From assembly GCA_046327745.1 (NCBI GenBank), contig JAXLXV010000029.1:25864-89863 (forward strand): DNA of 64,000 bases. The letters run 5' to 3'. This document shows positions 44,626 to 54,042 of this stretch, piece by piece. A program made the position numbers and the translations under genes. Numbering within the stretch: the stretch's first letter is position 1; each line of letters starts with the position of its first letter. Origin of the DNA: JABAQJ01 sp046327745 (GTDB lineage Bacteria; Gemmatimonadota; Gemmatimonadetes; Gemmatimonadales; Gemmatimonadaceae). Under the pieces are notes generated by a model, which made no database searches, was not told where the DNA came from, and saw only the letters and a program-made list of their open reading frames with translations.

Positions 44626-45261
44626 TCATGAGCTGGACGTCGGGAGCCCATCAAAGAAATCCACTTCGCCGGTCTCTAACGAGTATTCCGCTCCAACAAC
44701 CAGCAGCGAGTCTGTCTGGATCAGCCGTTCCAGGATGGCGCTGCCGTGCCGCAAGTGATTCGCCGACGCGCGCACGTTGGCCCGCACGGCCTGTTGGACC
44801 AGTTCATCGGGGCGGTGCCTCAGGTCGGTCGCCATCAACGGTTCGACCGATGGACGAACGCGATCCACGATCGACCGAAGGTTTGGCGAACCCGAGCTTC
44901 CTTGCGCCAGCAACTCCTCCACCGTGGCCAGGATCGCACCGCACTTCGAGTGACCCAGCACGACCACCAGACGAGTGCCGAATCGGTCCGCGGCAAACTC
45001 AACGCTCCCGACAAGGGACGAGGCCACGATGTTGCCGGCGACTCGGATGACAAAGAGATCCCCCAATCCCTGATCGAAAACTATCTCCGCGGGAACTCGA
45101 GAGTCGGAGCAGCCGAGGATGATGGCAAAGGGCTCTTGCCCCGCGGCCAGCTCCATGCGACGCGCGTTCCCGAGCGCCTCGCCATTTCGGACGCCGGAGA
45201 CAAAACGCCGGTTGCCCGCGCGCAGTCGCTCGAGTGCTTCCAAGGCTGTTACCGATGACAC
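44626..45261 (-). CDS. Beta-class carbonic anhydrase
   Basis: Zinc enzyme of 211 residues that interconverts carbon dioxide and bicarbonate. The zinc ligands are all visible: Cys and Asp in LGCSDSRVPAE, His and Cys in LGHSKCGA. This is the beta-class pattern, with no signal peptide, so it is cytoplasmic. The start is decided by sequence: an AGGAGG sits seven bases before GTG 45261. Upstream in-frame starts would add residues with no family match. The gene diverges from the hypothetical exported protein at 45377, with 115 bases between them. Confidence 0.95.
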   Translation of the reverse strand: MSSVTALEALERLRAGNRRFVSGVRNGEALGNARRMELAAGQEPFAIILGCSDSRVPAEIVFDQGLGDLFVIRVAGNIVASSLVGSVEFAADRFGTRLVVVLGHSKCGAILATVEELLAQGSSGSPNLRSIVDRVRPSVEPLMATDLRHRPDELVQQAVRANVRASANHLRHGSAILERLIQTDSLLVVGAEYSLETGEVDFFDGLPTSSS

Positions 45262-45376
45262 GCGGACGCCTCCTGGCGGCAATGCGGTAAACGACTCCGA
45301 TGAAAAATACGTCGCGGTTGTTGCCGCGTAGAGTGCGCGGCGTGGCATCTTACGTTGACCCTTAACGCCCCCTCCC

Positions 45377-46099
45377 ATGCTCTTCCTCCCCATTGTCACC
45401 GCGCTCTCCGTCGCAGTCGCCCAACCGACCTACCGCGCGGAGTTCATCCAAGCATCCCCCGGCAAGCTGCTGGAGCTGATCGACGCCTTGAAGGCGGAAA
45501 TGCCAGCCTACGAGAAGGCGGGGGAAGGCCGTCCATTTCTCATGCGGCACAGTCAGGGGGACCGATGGGACCTTATGTTGCTGGTTCCGATGGGCGACGA
45601 CATTGCGGCGTACTTCTCGTCGCCGCGGCAATCACGGCGTGAATCGAATGGCATTGCCGGTGAAGGCCGTGACGCTCGCATGCGGGATCTGGTGGCGTGG
45701 CACGAGGAGGTGTACGTGCACGGGCCGGCGCTGGCGGAGCTGACGCGGGAATTCGGCGCGGCGGGGCTGGCGCACATCGAGATCTTCCAGGCGTTCCCCG
45801 GTCACTATGACGACCTGAAGAAGGAACGCGGCATGGAGGCGGCGTTCAACGAGAATGTCGGCCGGGCCCACCTGCTGTACTTCGAGCGCGACCAATCGTT
45901 AGGCGGGGCGCCGTGGGACATGTTCACGATCGACCTCTATCGCGACCTTCGGCACTACGCGGAGTCGTCCGCGTTTGCACAGGACGTCGGCGACGCGGCG
46001 GCGCGGAAGGCGGGCTTCGAGAACAGTGCCGCGATTGGCCCGACGTTGCGAAAGCACATCAGCACGCATCACGACACGATCGCCGGCGTGGTACGCTAG
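45377..46099 (+). CDS. Exported protein, function unknown
   Basis: A 240-residue protein with a short signal peptide (FLPIVTALSVAVAQ). The mature part starts YRAEFIQASPGKLLELIDALK, then HSQGDRWDLMLLVPMGDD. A second, similar segment is VGRAHLLYFERDQSLGGAPWDMFTIDLYRDL. Two such halves suggest a duplicated ferredoxin-like (Dabb/ABM-type) domain, but no family can be named. The start ATG at 45377 has no clear Shine-Dalgarno sequence. It is followed by a 140-base gap that ends in the terminator of the next, convergent gene. Confidence 0.75.
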   Translation: MLFLPIVTALSVAVAQPTYRAEFIQASPGKLLELIDALKAEMPAYEKAGEGRPFLMRHSQGDRWDLMLLVPMGDDIAAYFSSPRQSRRESNGIAGEGRDARMRDLVAWHEEVYVHGPALAELTREFGAAGLAHIEIFQAFPGHYDDLKKERGMEAAFNENVGRAHLLYFERDQSLGGAPWDMFTIDLYRDLRHYAESSAFAQDVGDAAARKAGFENSAAIGPTLRKHISTHHDTIAGVVR

Positions 46100-46190
46100 C
46101 CCACTGCCACAACGTCTGGGGTCGCCGTGCGAGGCACAATGCGCCCACGCCGTTCCCGCATAGCGAAATCGGCGGCACGGCACTGACGGC

Positions 46191-46228
46191 AAAAAAAAAA
46201 AAGAGTCCCCGGATTTCTCCGGGGACTC
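46191..46228 (-). terminator. Intrinsic terminator of the minus-strand 106-residue gene
   Basis: An 11-base perfect stem (46203-46213 with 46218-46228, arms GAGTCCCCGGA and its complement) encloses a TTTC loop. On the plus strand it is preceded by twelve A residues at 46191-46202, which read as a T-tract on the minus strand. This is a textbook Rho-independent terminator, 12 bases beyond the stop codon of the gene at 46240-46560. It is the strongest terminator in the window. Confidence 0.93.
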
Positions 46229-46239
46229 TGACTAGACAG

Positions 46240-46560
46240 TTACTCGGCTTCGGCTTCCCTGTTCATGTCCGCAATCGCGGCGGTAGCGGCCGCGGCGGCC
46301 TTGGTCGGGCGCCCGCCGGTCCGGATGTGCGGCTGCGGGGGCATGGCACGAATGGCGAGCAAGTTCTCGTAATACGCCACCACGCGCTCCTGCACCGAAT
46401 TCTGGGTGTCCCCATTTTCGGCCCGGAACGGTGCATAGCGGTGACGGTCATCGGATGACACCGAGAACCACCACCACATATCGTTAGGCGAAGAACCGAG
46501 TCCACCAACGGAACAGGTGAACTTCCGGTGATTGTGCTCGAATCTGAATTCCTGCTTCAC
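46240..46560 (-). CDS. 106-residue protein of unknown function, probably well expressed
   Basis: Soluble protein with no signal peptide. The N-terminal half is strand-rich and aromatic (QEFRFEHNHRKFTCSV, NDMWWWFSVSSDDRHRYAPF). A helix follows (VQERVVAYYENLLAIRAM), then a basic Arg/Pro stretch and an alanine-rich tail (KAAAAATAAIADMNREAEAE). I do not recognise the family. GTG at 46560 is chosen because an AAGGA lies eight bases before it. The first ATG would be at 46590. The powerful terminator and the AT-richer, repeat-bearing upstream region suggest a short, independent and highly transcribed unit (inference). Confidence 0.75.
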   Translation of the reverse strand: MKQEFRFEHNHRKFTCSVGGLGSSPNDMWWWFSVSSDDRHRYAPFRAENGDTQNSVQERVVAYYENLLAIRAMPPQPHIRTGGRPTKAAAAATAAIADMNREAEAE

Positions 46561-46590
46561 GCGAAGGTCCTTGTGGCTTGTTACACCCAA

Positions 46591-46606
46591 TCTAACCCTC
46601 TAACCC
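46591..46606. repeat. Tandem direct repeat TCTAACCC x2 upstream of a small gene
   Basis: Two adjacent copies of TCTAACCC (GGGTTAGA on the minus strand) lie 31 bases upstream of the GTG start of the 106-residue gene, in a locally AT-richer stretch. They could be part of the promoter or an operator. The sequence resembles, but is not identical to, the GTTAGG motif found throughout the window. Confidence 0.5.
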
Positions 46607-46676
46607 TGTAAATCTCAGCGGGTTGACTTTTGGCCAAGTTCTACTTTCGGGGCCCTTGGGGCGCCCGGTCTGGCCC

Positions 46677-48722
46677 TCATTCCGCTGGTTTCCGCTTGAC
46701 CAAGGTGAGAATGACGTACGTCGCGACCAGCTCGGCCTGCTGGTTGGTCACCGCTACCTCCCACGAGACCACGCCCTGGGGCACCCCGTCGGCGGGCGTT
46801 TCCTTCGCGGTCTTCTGCTTGCAGGTCAATTTGACCTGAATCGTGTCCCCCGGATACACGGGCTTCACGAAGCGCAGGCTCTCCATGCCGTAGTTGGCCA
46901 GCACCGGCCCGGGCGCCGGGTCCACGAACAGCCCCGCCGCCGCCGAGATGACGAAATACCCGTGCGCCACCCGCTTCTCGAAAATCGACTCGCGGGCCGC
47001 CAAGTCATCCATGTGCGCGTAGAAGTAGTCGCCGCTGATCCCCGCAAAGTTCACGATGTCCGCTTCGGTGATCGTGCGGCGATGCGTCGTTAGGGTCTCG
47101 CCAATCCGAAGCTCTTCGAAGTACTTCCGAAACGGATGAATGGCGTCCGACGGCTGGTTGGCTCCGGGAATCCACTCGTTCGTGATGCGGGCGATGGTCT
47201 CCGGGGCTCCCTGCACCGCCGTGCGCTGCATGTAGTGGAGCACCCCACGCGCCCCTCCCATTTCCTCTCCTCCGCCGGCACGTCCGGGGCCGCCGTGCAC
47301 CAAGTGCGGAAGTGGCGATCCGTGACCCGTCGACTCCTTGGCGCTATGGCGATTCACGACGTACACGCGCCCGTGATACGGCGCGACGCCTAACACCACC
47401 TCCCGAGCCACACTGTCGTCCGCCGTGAACAGGCTTCCTACCAGACTGCCACGTCCGCGCTTGGCCAACTCCACCGCTTCGCCGACCGAGTTGTACGGCA
47501 TCACGGTGTTCACCGGGCCAAAGGCCTCGATGTCGTGTGGCTGCGTGGCGCTGAGCGGCGAGTCACATGCCAACAACGTGATGGGAAAGAACGCGCCGCG
47601 ACTCGCGTCAGCTCCAACCGTGTCGGGCGCGTCGCCACCGCCATAGACCACCTGCGCGCCGGCGCGAATGGCGTCCAGACTGCTGCGCACTTCCTTCACC
47701 TGCGCTCGCCCCGCCAACGGGCCCATCTTCACCCCTTCCACGGTTGGGTCGCCAACGGTGACACCGGCCAACCGCTTGCTCAATGCCGTCACGACGTCGC
47801 CCATCATCCCCTGAGGAACAATCGTCCGTCGGATCGCTGTGCACTTCTGACCAGCTTTGCTCGTCATCTCGCGCACCACTTCCTTCACGAAGATGTCGAA
47901 CTCCTCTGATCCTGGCCGCGCATCGGGACCTAGAATCGAGCAGTTGAGCGAGTCCGCTTCCATGTTGAAGCGAACGGAATGCGCCACGATCGTCGGATGC
48001 TCTTTGAGCTTTCGCCCCGTGGACGCCGACCCGGTGAACGCCACCGCATCCTGCGCGTCCAAGTGGTCCAACAGGTCGCCGGCGCTTCCGCAAATCAGCT
48101 GGATGCTACCGGGCGGAAAGATCCCCGACGCCACCATGTCCTGAAAGACACGCTCCGTGAGGAAGCTGGTGAGCGTGGCTGGCTTCACGATCGCCGGCAC
48201 GCCAGCAAGGAAAGACGGAGCCAGCTTCTCCAGCATGCCCCACACCGGGAAGTTGAAGGCGTTGATGTGAACCGCCACACCTTCCAGCGGAACGCAGATG
48301 TGCCGCCCCACAAAGGTCCCGCCCTTGGAGATGCCCTCGACCGGGCCGTCCACGTAGAACGACTCGTTAGGAAATTCGCGCCGGCCCTTGCTGGCAAAGA
48401 CAAAGAGCGTCCCGAACCCGCCGTCGATGTCGATCCATGAATCGGCCTTGGTTGCGCCGGTCGCGGAGGACAGCTGGTAGTACGCGTCCTTTCGCTCGGT
48501 GAGATACTGCGCCATGGCCTTGAGCAGTCGGGCGCGCTCGTGGAACGTCAGGCGTCGCAGGGCGGGCCCGCCCACCGTCCGCGCGTACTCCGTCATCGCC
48601 TTGAAGTCGAGTCCCGCCGACGACGCCTCAGCGACCTTCTCACCAGTCACCGCGTGCAGGAGGTCTGTTCCGCCGCCGCTGCCCTGCACCCACTCCCCGC
48701 ACACGTAGTTCTTGAGTCTCAC
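46677..48722 (-). CDS. paaZ: PaaZ, oxepin-CoA hydrolase / semialdehyde dehydrogenase
   Basis: Bifunctional enzyme of 681 residues, the same length as E. coli PaaZ. The N-terminal aldehyde dehydrogenase domain (about residues 1-520) has the cofactor region FTGSASTGRKL, the catalytic glutamate in MEADSLN and the cysteine in AGQKCTAIRR. The C-terminal MaoC-like (R)-hydratase domain (about 540-680) has FAGISGDYFYAHMD with the Asp/His pair. It opens the ring of oxepin-CoA and oxidises the resulting aldehyde. GTG at 48722 is chosen from the family start (RLKNYVCGEWV). It is cut off from the other paa genes by two plus-strand genes, so it is transcribed separately. Confidence 0.95.
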   Translation of the reverse strand: MRLKNYVCGEWVQGSGGGTDLLHAVTGEKVAEASSAGLDFKAMTEYARTVGGPALRRLTFHERARLLKAMAQYLTERKDAYYQLSSATGATKADSWIDIDGGFGTLFVFASKGRREFPNESFYVDGPVEGISKGGTFVGRHICVPLEGVAVHINAFNFPVWGMLEKLAPSFLAGVPAIVKPATLTSFLTERVFQDMVASGIFPPGSIQLICGSAGDLLDHLDAQDAVAFTGSASTGRKLKEHPTIVAHSVRFNMEADSLNCSILGPDARPGSEEFDIFVKEVVREMTSKAGQKCTAIRRTIVPQGMMGDVVTALSKRLAGVTVGDPTVEGVKMGPLAGRAQVKEVRSSLDAIRAGAQVVYGGGDAPDTVGADASRGAFFPITLLACDSPLSATQPHDIEAFGPVNTVMPYNSVGEAVELAKRGRGSLVGSLFTADDSVAREVVLGVAPYHGRVYVVNRHSAKESTGHGSPLPHLVHGGPGRAGGGEEMGGARGVLHYMQRTAVQGAPETIARITNEWIPGANQPSDAIHPFRKYFEELRIGETLTTHRRTITEADIVNFAGISGDYFYAHMDDLAARESIFEKRVAHGYFVISAAAGLFVDPAPGPVLANYGMESLRFVKPVYPGDTIQVKLTCKQKTAKETPADGVPQGVVSWEVAVTNQQAELVATYVILTLVKRKPAE

Positions 48723-48839
48723 GTCTCGCTCACCAGGTTGGGGTCCTGTGCCGTCGGGTCTTGCAATGCGCCACGGCTCCACGGCGAAAGCTATCGGCCC
48801 AACTGCGCCTCGTCATTCCGGGTGTAAATTCCGCCGACC

Positions 48840-51575
48840 GTGAGGACGACTCGGTGCGCCCTCCGCGCCGGTCGCCCTCTTCATACGCACACTTTGCGTC
48901 TCCCCCTGCTTCTCACGTTCCCTGCTGTGACCGCGTCCCGTCTGTTGCTGCGTGTGCGTATCCCTTGGCACCTATTCGCATTGGTGCTCCTCGCTCTCCC
49001 TGCGTCCCGCCCCCTCGCCCAACCCTCCAGCAAACGCGCGGTTGCCGTCCGCGTGATGGGTGCCCCACCGCGTGTGGATGGCCGCTTAGATGACCCGATC
49101 TGGTCGGTCGCCAAACCCATCGAGGATTTTGTGCAGAAGCGGCCCTTGGAAGGGGTCGAGCCGTCGGAGCGCACGCGCGTCATGATCGCCTATGATGACG
49201 GCGCCTTGTATGTGGGCGCCCGCATGTTTCGAAAGGATCCGGCGCGCGTTGCCCGCGCTGTCACGCGACGCGACGGTTTTGGCAATTCCGAGTTCCTGTC
49301 GATCACGCTGGACACGCAGCGCGATCGGCGCACCGCGTTTGGTTTCGTCGTCTCGGCCGCAGGCGTGAAGAGCGACTACCACCACTCGCGCGATGACGAA
49401 ATGGGGGGACGCGAAAGCCAGTACGACCCGATCTGGGACGCCGCCGCGGTGGTCGACTCGTTGGGGTGGACGGCGGAAATGCGAATTCCCTTCTCACAGC
49501 TCCGTTTTGCCATGGCCGCTGAGCAGGAATGGGGGCTTCAGCTCGATCGATGGGTGCCTGACAAGAACGAGGACATCTACTGGGTGATGGTGCCGAACCG
49601 CGAGACAGGATTCGTTTCGCGCTTTGGCACGCTGACCGGAATTTCCGGCATACGTCCCACGCGACCGGTGGAATTGCTGCCCTATGTCGCCGGCGACGCC
49701 TTGCGAACGGCCAATGCGGACCCCGCCAACCCTTTCCGCAATCCCACCAGCGTGCGGTTGGGCATGGACGCCAAGTTTGGTATCGGCTCCAACCTGACCT
49801 TGGACGCCACTGTGAATCCCGACTTTGGGCAAGTGGAAGCGGATCCCGCCGAGGTGAACCTGACGGCGTTCGAGACCATCTTCGAGGAGCGTCGGCCGTT
49901 CTTTGTGGAAGGGAGCCAGCTGATTCGAGCCGACGGCCCGAACTACTTCTACTCGCGCCGAGTCGGGGGACCCGCCCACCTCATCCCCGAAGGCGACTAC
50001 GTAGACCTGCCGAGGGCCAGCACCATCCTCGGCGCTCTGAAGTTGACCGGGCGAACGGCGTCCCGCATGTCCGTGGGCGGGCTGCTGGCCGTGACCGATC
50101 GCGAGAACGCCCGCGTGCTGAACCTGGCGAATGGCCACACACAGCGCATGGCCGTCGAGCCGCGTTCGGCCTTCGGCGTCGTTAGGTTGCAACAGGAAGT
50201 CGGCAGCCAGGCGTCGACCATTGGCGGCACGTTGAGCATGATGCGCCGCGACCTGTCGAACGAGCCCACACTGACCACGCTCTTGTCGCGCGAGGCGGCG
50301 GCCGGCGGCTTGGACTGGCGCATTCGGTTTCAGCAGGGGAAATACGCCATCACCGGGTTTGCGGGCTTCTCGTATCTGGCGGGCGACTCCATGGCGATTG
50401 CCGCGACGCAGCTGTCGAGCGCGCACTACTACGGACGCCCAGACGCCACACATCTCACGTACGATCCGAGCCGGCGCTCGATGTCCGGGTACACGGCCTC
50501 CCTGCGCGCCGACAAGGATGCAGGGCGCCGCATCTTGTGGGGGGCACAGCTGACGACCGAGTCACCGGGGTACGAAGTCAATGACATGGGTCGGCTGCAG
50601 AGCGCGGACGACATTGACTACAACGCCGATATCCAGATCCGTGAGACGCAACCGGGGCGATACTTCCAGAACTGGCGCGTGGGATTCTTGACGCGCGGAT
50701 CGTACAACTACGGGCGCGATCACACCTTGAATGCGTGGAGTGAGACGACCACCCTCACGTTTAAGAATCTCTGGAACTTCTCCATGCGCACGCAGTTGGA
50801 CCTGCCGATCATGGACGATGCGTTGACGCGAGGCGGGCCGGTGATGCAGACGGGGCAGAATCTGACGCAGGAGATCCGCCTGTCCAACTCCTTTGGAAGC
50901 CGCACCGGCTGGCGGGTGGGGATCGTGGGGAGTCGGGACAACATCGGTGGACAGCGCGTGAACGTGAACGGCGGCGTGACCATGCGACCGATGCCGAGCT
51001 GGCAGCTCTCGTTCGAGCCGAGCTACGTCAAGGGCACCGATCCCCGGCAGTACATCACTACGGTGCTGGATCCGCAGGCCAGTGACACGTACGGCAACCG
51101 CTATGTGTTCGCGTACGTGGACCGCACGACGATTTCGTTGCGGACTCGCCTGAACTACGCGTTCTCTCCCGTGCTCACATTGGAGGGTTACGGGGAACCG
51201 TTCGTGGCCAGCGGCGAGTTCTACGATTTTGGGGACCTGCGGAGAGCGCGCCGACGCGAACTGAGAACGTATGGTTCGCCCGGGACCAGCATCACCCGCC
51301 GCTCCGATGGCGGGTACGACTTCACTACCGGTGCCACGGGCTTCTCGGTGGACGACCCGGACTTCCACGTCCTATCGTTCCGGTCCAACTTGGTGTTACG
51401 ATGGGAATGGAACCCCGGGAGCACACTCTTCCTCGTCTGGCAGCAGAATCGCTTTGCCAGCACGACCGAAGGGCGGTCGGTGGCGATCGGGGACTTGTGG
51501 TCGACGGCACGCGCCGATGGCGACAACTATCTGGCCTTGAAGCTCTCCTACTGGTTCCCGTTAGGCGGCCACTAG
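48840..51575 (+). CDS. DUF5916 outer-membrane protein with CBM9-like domain
   Basis: Large exported protein (up to 911 residues). After a signal peptide (WHLFALVLLALPASRPLAQ) comes a CBM9-like beta-sandwich (VDGRLDDPIWSVAKPIEDFVQ, YDDGALYVGARMF). Next is the DUF5916 core with ATVNPDFGQVEADPAEVNLT and FEERRPFFVEGS. The remaining about 500 residues alternate strands ending in aromatic residues, and the last residues read LKLSYWFPLGGH, as expected of an outer-membrane beta-barrel. The start is uncertain: GTG 48840 gives a long leader, GTG 48954 a standard signal peptide. The ligand is unknown; polysaccharide or glycan binding is typical for the CBM9 part. Confidence 0.85.
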   Translation: MRTTRCALRAGRPLHTHTLRLPLLLTFPAVTASRLLLRVRIPWHLFALVLLALPASRPLAQPSSKRAVAVRVMGAPPRVDGRLDDPIWSVAKPIEDFVQKRPLEGVEPSERTRVMIAYDDGALYVGARMFRKDPARVARAVTRRDGFGNSEFLSITLDTQRDRRTAFGFVVSAAGVKSDYHHSRDDEMGGRESQYDPIWDAAAVVDSLGWTAEMRIPFSQLRFAMAAEQEWGLQLDRWVPDKNEDIYWVMVPNRETGFVSRFGTLTGISGIRPTRPVELLPYVAGDALRTANADPANPFRNPTSVRLGMDAKFGIGSNLTLDATVNPDFGQVEADPAEVNLTAFETIFEERRPFFVEGSQLIRADGPNYFYSRRVGGPAHLIPEGDYVDLPRASTILGALKLTGRTASRMSVGGLLAVTDRENARVLNLANGHTQRMAVEPRSAFGVVRLQQEVGSQASTIGGTLSMMRRDLSNEPTLTTLLSREAAAGGLDWRIRFQQGKYAITGFAGFSYLAGDSMAIAATQLSSAHYYGRPDATHLTYDPSRRSMSGYTASLRADKDAGRRILWGAQLTTESPGYEVNDMGRLQSADDIDYNADIQIRETQPGRYFQNWRVGFLTRGSYNYGRDHTLNAWSETTTLTFKNLWNFSMRTQLDLPIMDDALTRGGPVMQTGQNLTQEIRLSNSFGSRTGWRVGIVGSRDNIGGQRVNVNGGVTMRPMPSWQLSFEPSYVKGTDPRQYITTVLDPQASDTYGNRYVFAYVDRTTISLRTRLNYAFSPVLTLEGYGEPFVASGEFYDFGDLRRARRRELRTYGSPGTSITRRSDGGYDFTTGATGFSVDDPDFHVLSFRSNLVLRWEWNPGSTLFLVWQQNRFASTTEGRSVAIGDLWSTARADGDNYLALKLSYWFPLGGH

Positions 51576-51612
51576 CCCTTCGGCGAACCTCCGATTCTGC
51601 CTGAGGATTCGC

Positions 51613-53409
51613 ATGACTGCGTCCTTGCCCGTCCGCGGCGACATCACGAACGCGCTGCGTAACCGCCCAACACGCGCGTCGCTCTTGGCGGTTCTCACTT
51701 TGCTCGTGAGCCTGCCACTGCCGTCGCAGACCGTCCGCGACGCTCGGTCGCGCAATGGAGTGGTGGTGTCATCGCACTACCTGGCGTCGGACATCGGAGC
51801 CCAAATCCTGGCGAAGGGTGGCAATGCCGTGGATGCCGCGGTGGCCACCGCGTTTGGGCTGGCGGTCACGCATCCAAGCGCCGGCAACATCGGGGGCGGT
51901 GGCTTCATGATCATTCGCTTGGCCGACGGGCGAGCCACCACCATCGACTATCGGGAAAAAGCGCCGCTCAAGTCGACGGCGACGATGTATGTGGCGGCCG
52001 ACGGCTCGCTGAACTACGCTGGCACGGACTCGGGATGGAAGTCTCCAGGCGTACCCGGCACAGTGCGCGGACTGTCCTTGGCTCACCAGAAGTATGGAAA
52101 GTTGCCGTGGAAGGACGTGGTGCAGCCAGCGGCGGACCTGGCAGCCAGCGGGTTCGTCCTGTCCAAGGAGTTGGCGGCTGAGCTGAACTATGCGGTCAGT
52201 GAGTTCATGACGCCCTTCCCCAGCTCGGTAGCGGCGTACGGCAAGCCAGGGGGCGGCAAGTGGGCCGCCGGTGATCGCCTGAAACTTCCGCAACTGGCTC
52301 GTGCGTTAGGCGCGATCGCCGACCGCGGCCCCGAGGCGTTCTATTCGGGGTGGATCGCCGACTCGCTGGACGCACAAATGCGCGCTCACGGTGGGCTCAT
52401 CACCAAGGCGGACCTGGCGGCGTACCGCGCCGTCGAGCGCCAGCCGGCGCGCGGAACCTTCCTTGGCAATGAGATCATCTCCATGGGTCCGCCGAGCTCC
52501 GGCGGCATGGTGATGATCATGACGTTGAACATGCTGGAGGCGATGGCGGCGCAGCGCTTTGCCCCCAACTCGCCGGAATTCCTGCATCGCCGCATCGAGG
52601 CAGCCCGACGAGTGTACTTGGAACGAGCGCGATGGATGGGCGACTCCGACTTCGTGAAGGTTCCCATGGACCGCCTGCTCTCCAAGACCTACGCCGCGGA
52701 GCTGGCCCGTTCGATCGACCAGAAGCATGCGTCGAAGAGCGATTCGCTCGGTGCTGACTTGTTAGGCCAGGCGACAGCCATGGAGCCGGATGAAACCACA
52801 CACTTCAGCGTGGTGGATGCCGACGGGAATGCGGTCTCCAACACTTACACGTTGGAGGGGGGCTACGGCTCGGGCGTGGTGGTCGCCGGGTTCATCCTGA
52901 ACAACGAGATGGGCGACTTCAACAAGAAGCCGGGCAACACGACGCGGCGCGGTGACATCGGGACGCCACCGAACATCATTCAGCCCGGCAAGCGCATGTT
53001 GAGCTCCATGTCTCCGGCCATCGTCACCCGCAATGGCCAGCTACGGCTGGTGACGGGCTCACCCGGTGGACGCACCATCCCCAACACGGTGCTGAACGTC
53101 ATCCTGGGAGTGACGGCCTTTGGCAAGAACGTGCGCCAAGCGGTCGACGCCTCGCGCCTGCATAACCAGTGGCTACCGGACACCACCAGCATTGAAGCTG
53201 GCGGCGCATCGGCCGAGACTATCGCCAAGTTGCGAGCGATGGGTCACCACGTGGGGTTGGGGCGCGACAAAAACCAGGGCGACGCGCACTCCATCACCTA
53301 CGATCCTGCCACGCACATCGCCACGGGGGCGAACGACACGCGCAGCCCCGACTCCAAGGCGAGTGCGGCAGAGCCCGCGAGGAAGAAGGGCGGACCAGCG
53401 TCGCGTTAG
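51613..53409 (+). CDS. ggt: Gamma-glutamyltransferase
   Basis: Exported N-terminal-nucleophile enzyme of 598 residues that transfers or hydrolyses the gamma-glutamyl group of glutathione and related peptides. The signal peptide is LLAVLTLLVSLPLPSQ. ASDIGAQILAKGGNAVDAAV and NIGGGGFMI are the family start. The autocatalytic cleavage site and new N-terminal threonine are in DETTHFSVVDADGNAVSNTYTL. GSPGGRTIPN supplies substrate contacts. The ATG is preceded by GAGGA at suitable distance. Its stop overlaps that of paaY in convergent orientation, and the last residues are a lysine-rich tail. Confidence 0.95.
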   Translation: MTASLPVRGDITNALRNRPTRASLLAVLTLLVSLPLPSQTVRDARSRNGVVVSSHYLASDIGAQILAKGGNAVDAAVATAFGLAVTHPSAGNIGGGGFMIIRLADGRATTIDYREKAPLKSTATMYVAADGSLNYAGTDSGWKSPGVPGTVRGLSLAHQKYGKLPWKDVVQPAADLAASGFVLSKELAAELNYAVSEFMTPFPSSVAAYGKPGGGKWAAGDRLKLPQLARALGAIADRGPEAFYSGWIADSLDAQMRAHGGLITKADLAAYRAVERQPARGTFLGNEIISMGPPSSGGMVMIMTLNMLEAMAAQRFAPNSPEFLHRRIEAARRVYLERARWMGDSDFVKVPMDRLLSKTYAAELARSIDQKHASKSDSLGADLLGQATAMEPDETTHFSVVDADGNAVSNTYTLEGGYGSGVVVAGFILNNEMGDFNKKPGNTTRRGDIGTPPNIIQPGKRMLSSMSPAIVTRNGQLRLVTGSPGGRTIPNTVLNVILGVTAFGKNVRQAVDASRLHNQWLPDTTSIEAGGASAETIAKLRAMGHHVGLGRDKNQGDAHSITYDPATHIATGANDTRSPDSKASAAEPARKKGGPASR

Positions 53410-54011
53410 GCGCCGGGCTTGGTCTCGTTCCAGGTGCGGTACACCGACGCTTGCGTCTGGCGGTTAGGCGGCACCTCCCGCAGTGGCTCCACCGGACGCC
53501 ACTGCGCGCGCATGGCGTCTGGAAGTGACTGGTACAGGCGTGTCCCTTCGCTCTTCCAGGCCACCATCTCGTCGGTGACGTCCTTCACGATCCTCGCCGG
53601 ATTGCCAACCACCACCTTACGCGGTGGGATCTCCATGTCCGCCGGAACAAAGGTTAGCGCGCCAATGACGCACTCGGCACCGACCACCACGCGGTCCATG
53701 ACCACGGCATTCATCCCCACCAGTGAGTTCCGCCCGATGCGCGCCCCGTGGATCACCGCGCCATGCCCGATGTGTGCCGCCTCTTCCAGCACCACGGTCA
53801 CACCCGGGAACATGTGGATGGTACAATTCTCCTGAACGTTGCAGCCGTCGGCGATCTCGATGCCGCCCCAGTCGCCGCGCAAGGCCGCGCCGGGTCCAAT
53901 GTACACGTCGCGGCCAATGATCACGTTGCCCGTGACCGCCGCCGATGGATGAATGAACGCCGACGGATGGATGACCGGGACATAGTCCCCGAACGCAAAG
54001 ACGTTTGGCAT
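53406..54011 (-). CDS. paaY: PaaY-like hexapeptide-repeat thioesterase (gamma-carbonic-anhydrase fold)
   Basis: Left-handed beta-helix protein of 201 residues. Hexapeptide turns run through VTGNVIIGRDVYIGPGAALRGDWG and IGHGAVIHGARIGRNSLVGMNAVVMDRVVVG. Metal-binding histidines lie in IHMFPG, HIGHGAVIHG. The C-terminal EGTRLYQSLPDAMRAQWRPVEPLREV is specific to PaaY. PaaY removes dead-end CoA thioesters during phenylacetate degradation. ATG 54011 is taken as the start; a GTG at 54026 is also possible. It belongs with the other paa genes on the minus strand and has only the small lipoprotein between it and paaJ. Confidence 0.92.
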   Translation of the reverse strand: MPNVFAFGDYVPVIHPSAFIHPSAAVTGNVIIGRDVYIGPGAALRGDWGGIEIADGCNVQENCTIHMFPGVTVVLEEAAHIGHGAVIHGARIGRNSLVGMNAVVMDRVVVGAECVIGALTFVPADMEIPPRKVVVGNPARIVKDVTDEMVAWKSEGTRLYQSLPDAMRAQWRPVEPLREVPPNRQTQASVYRTWNETKPGA

Positions 54012-54042
54012 GCCGGAATCTGGCACGGACGACGCGGGGTGC

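Noticed and set aside
46591..46606. Telomere-like or CRISPR-like repeat
   Set aside because: Only two 8-base copies with no spacers or further units.
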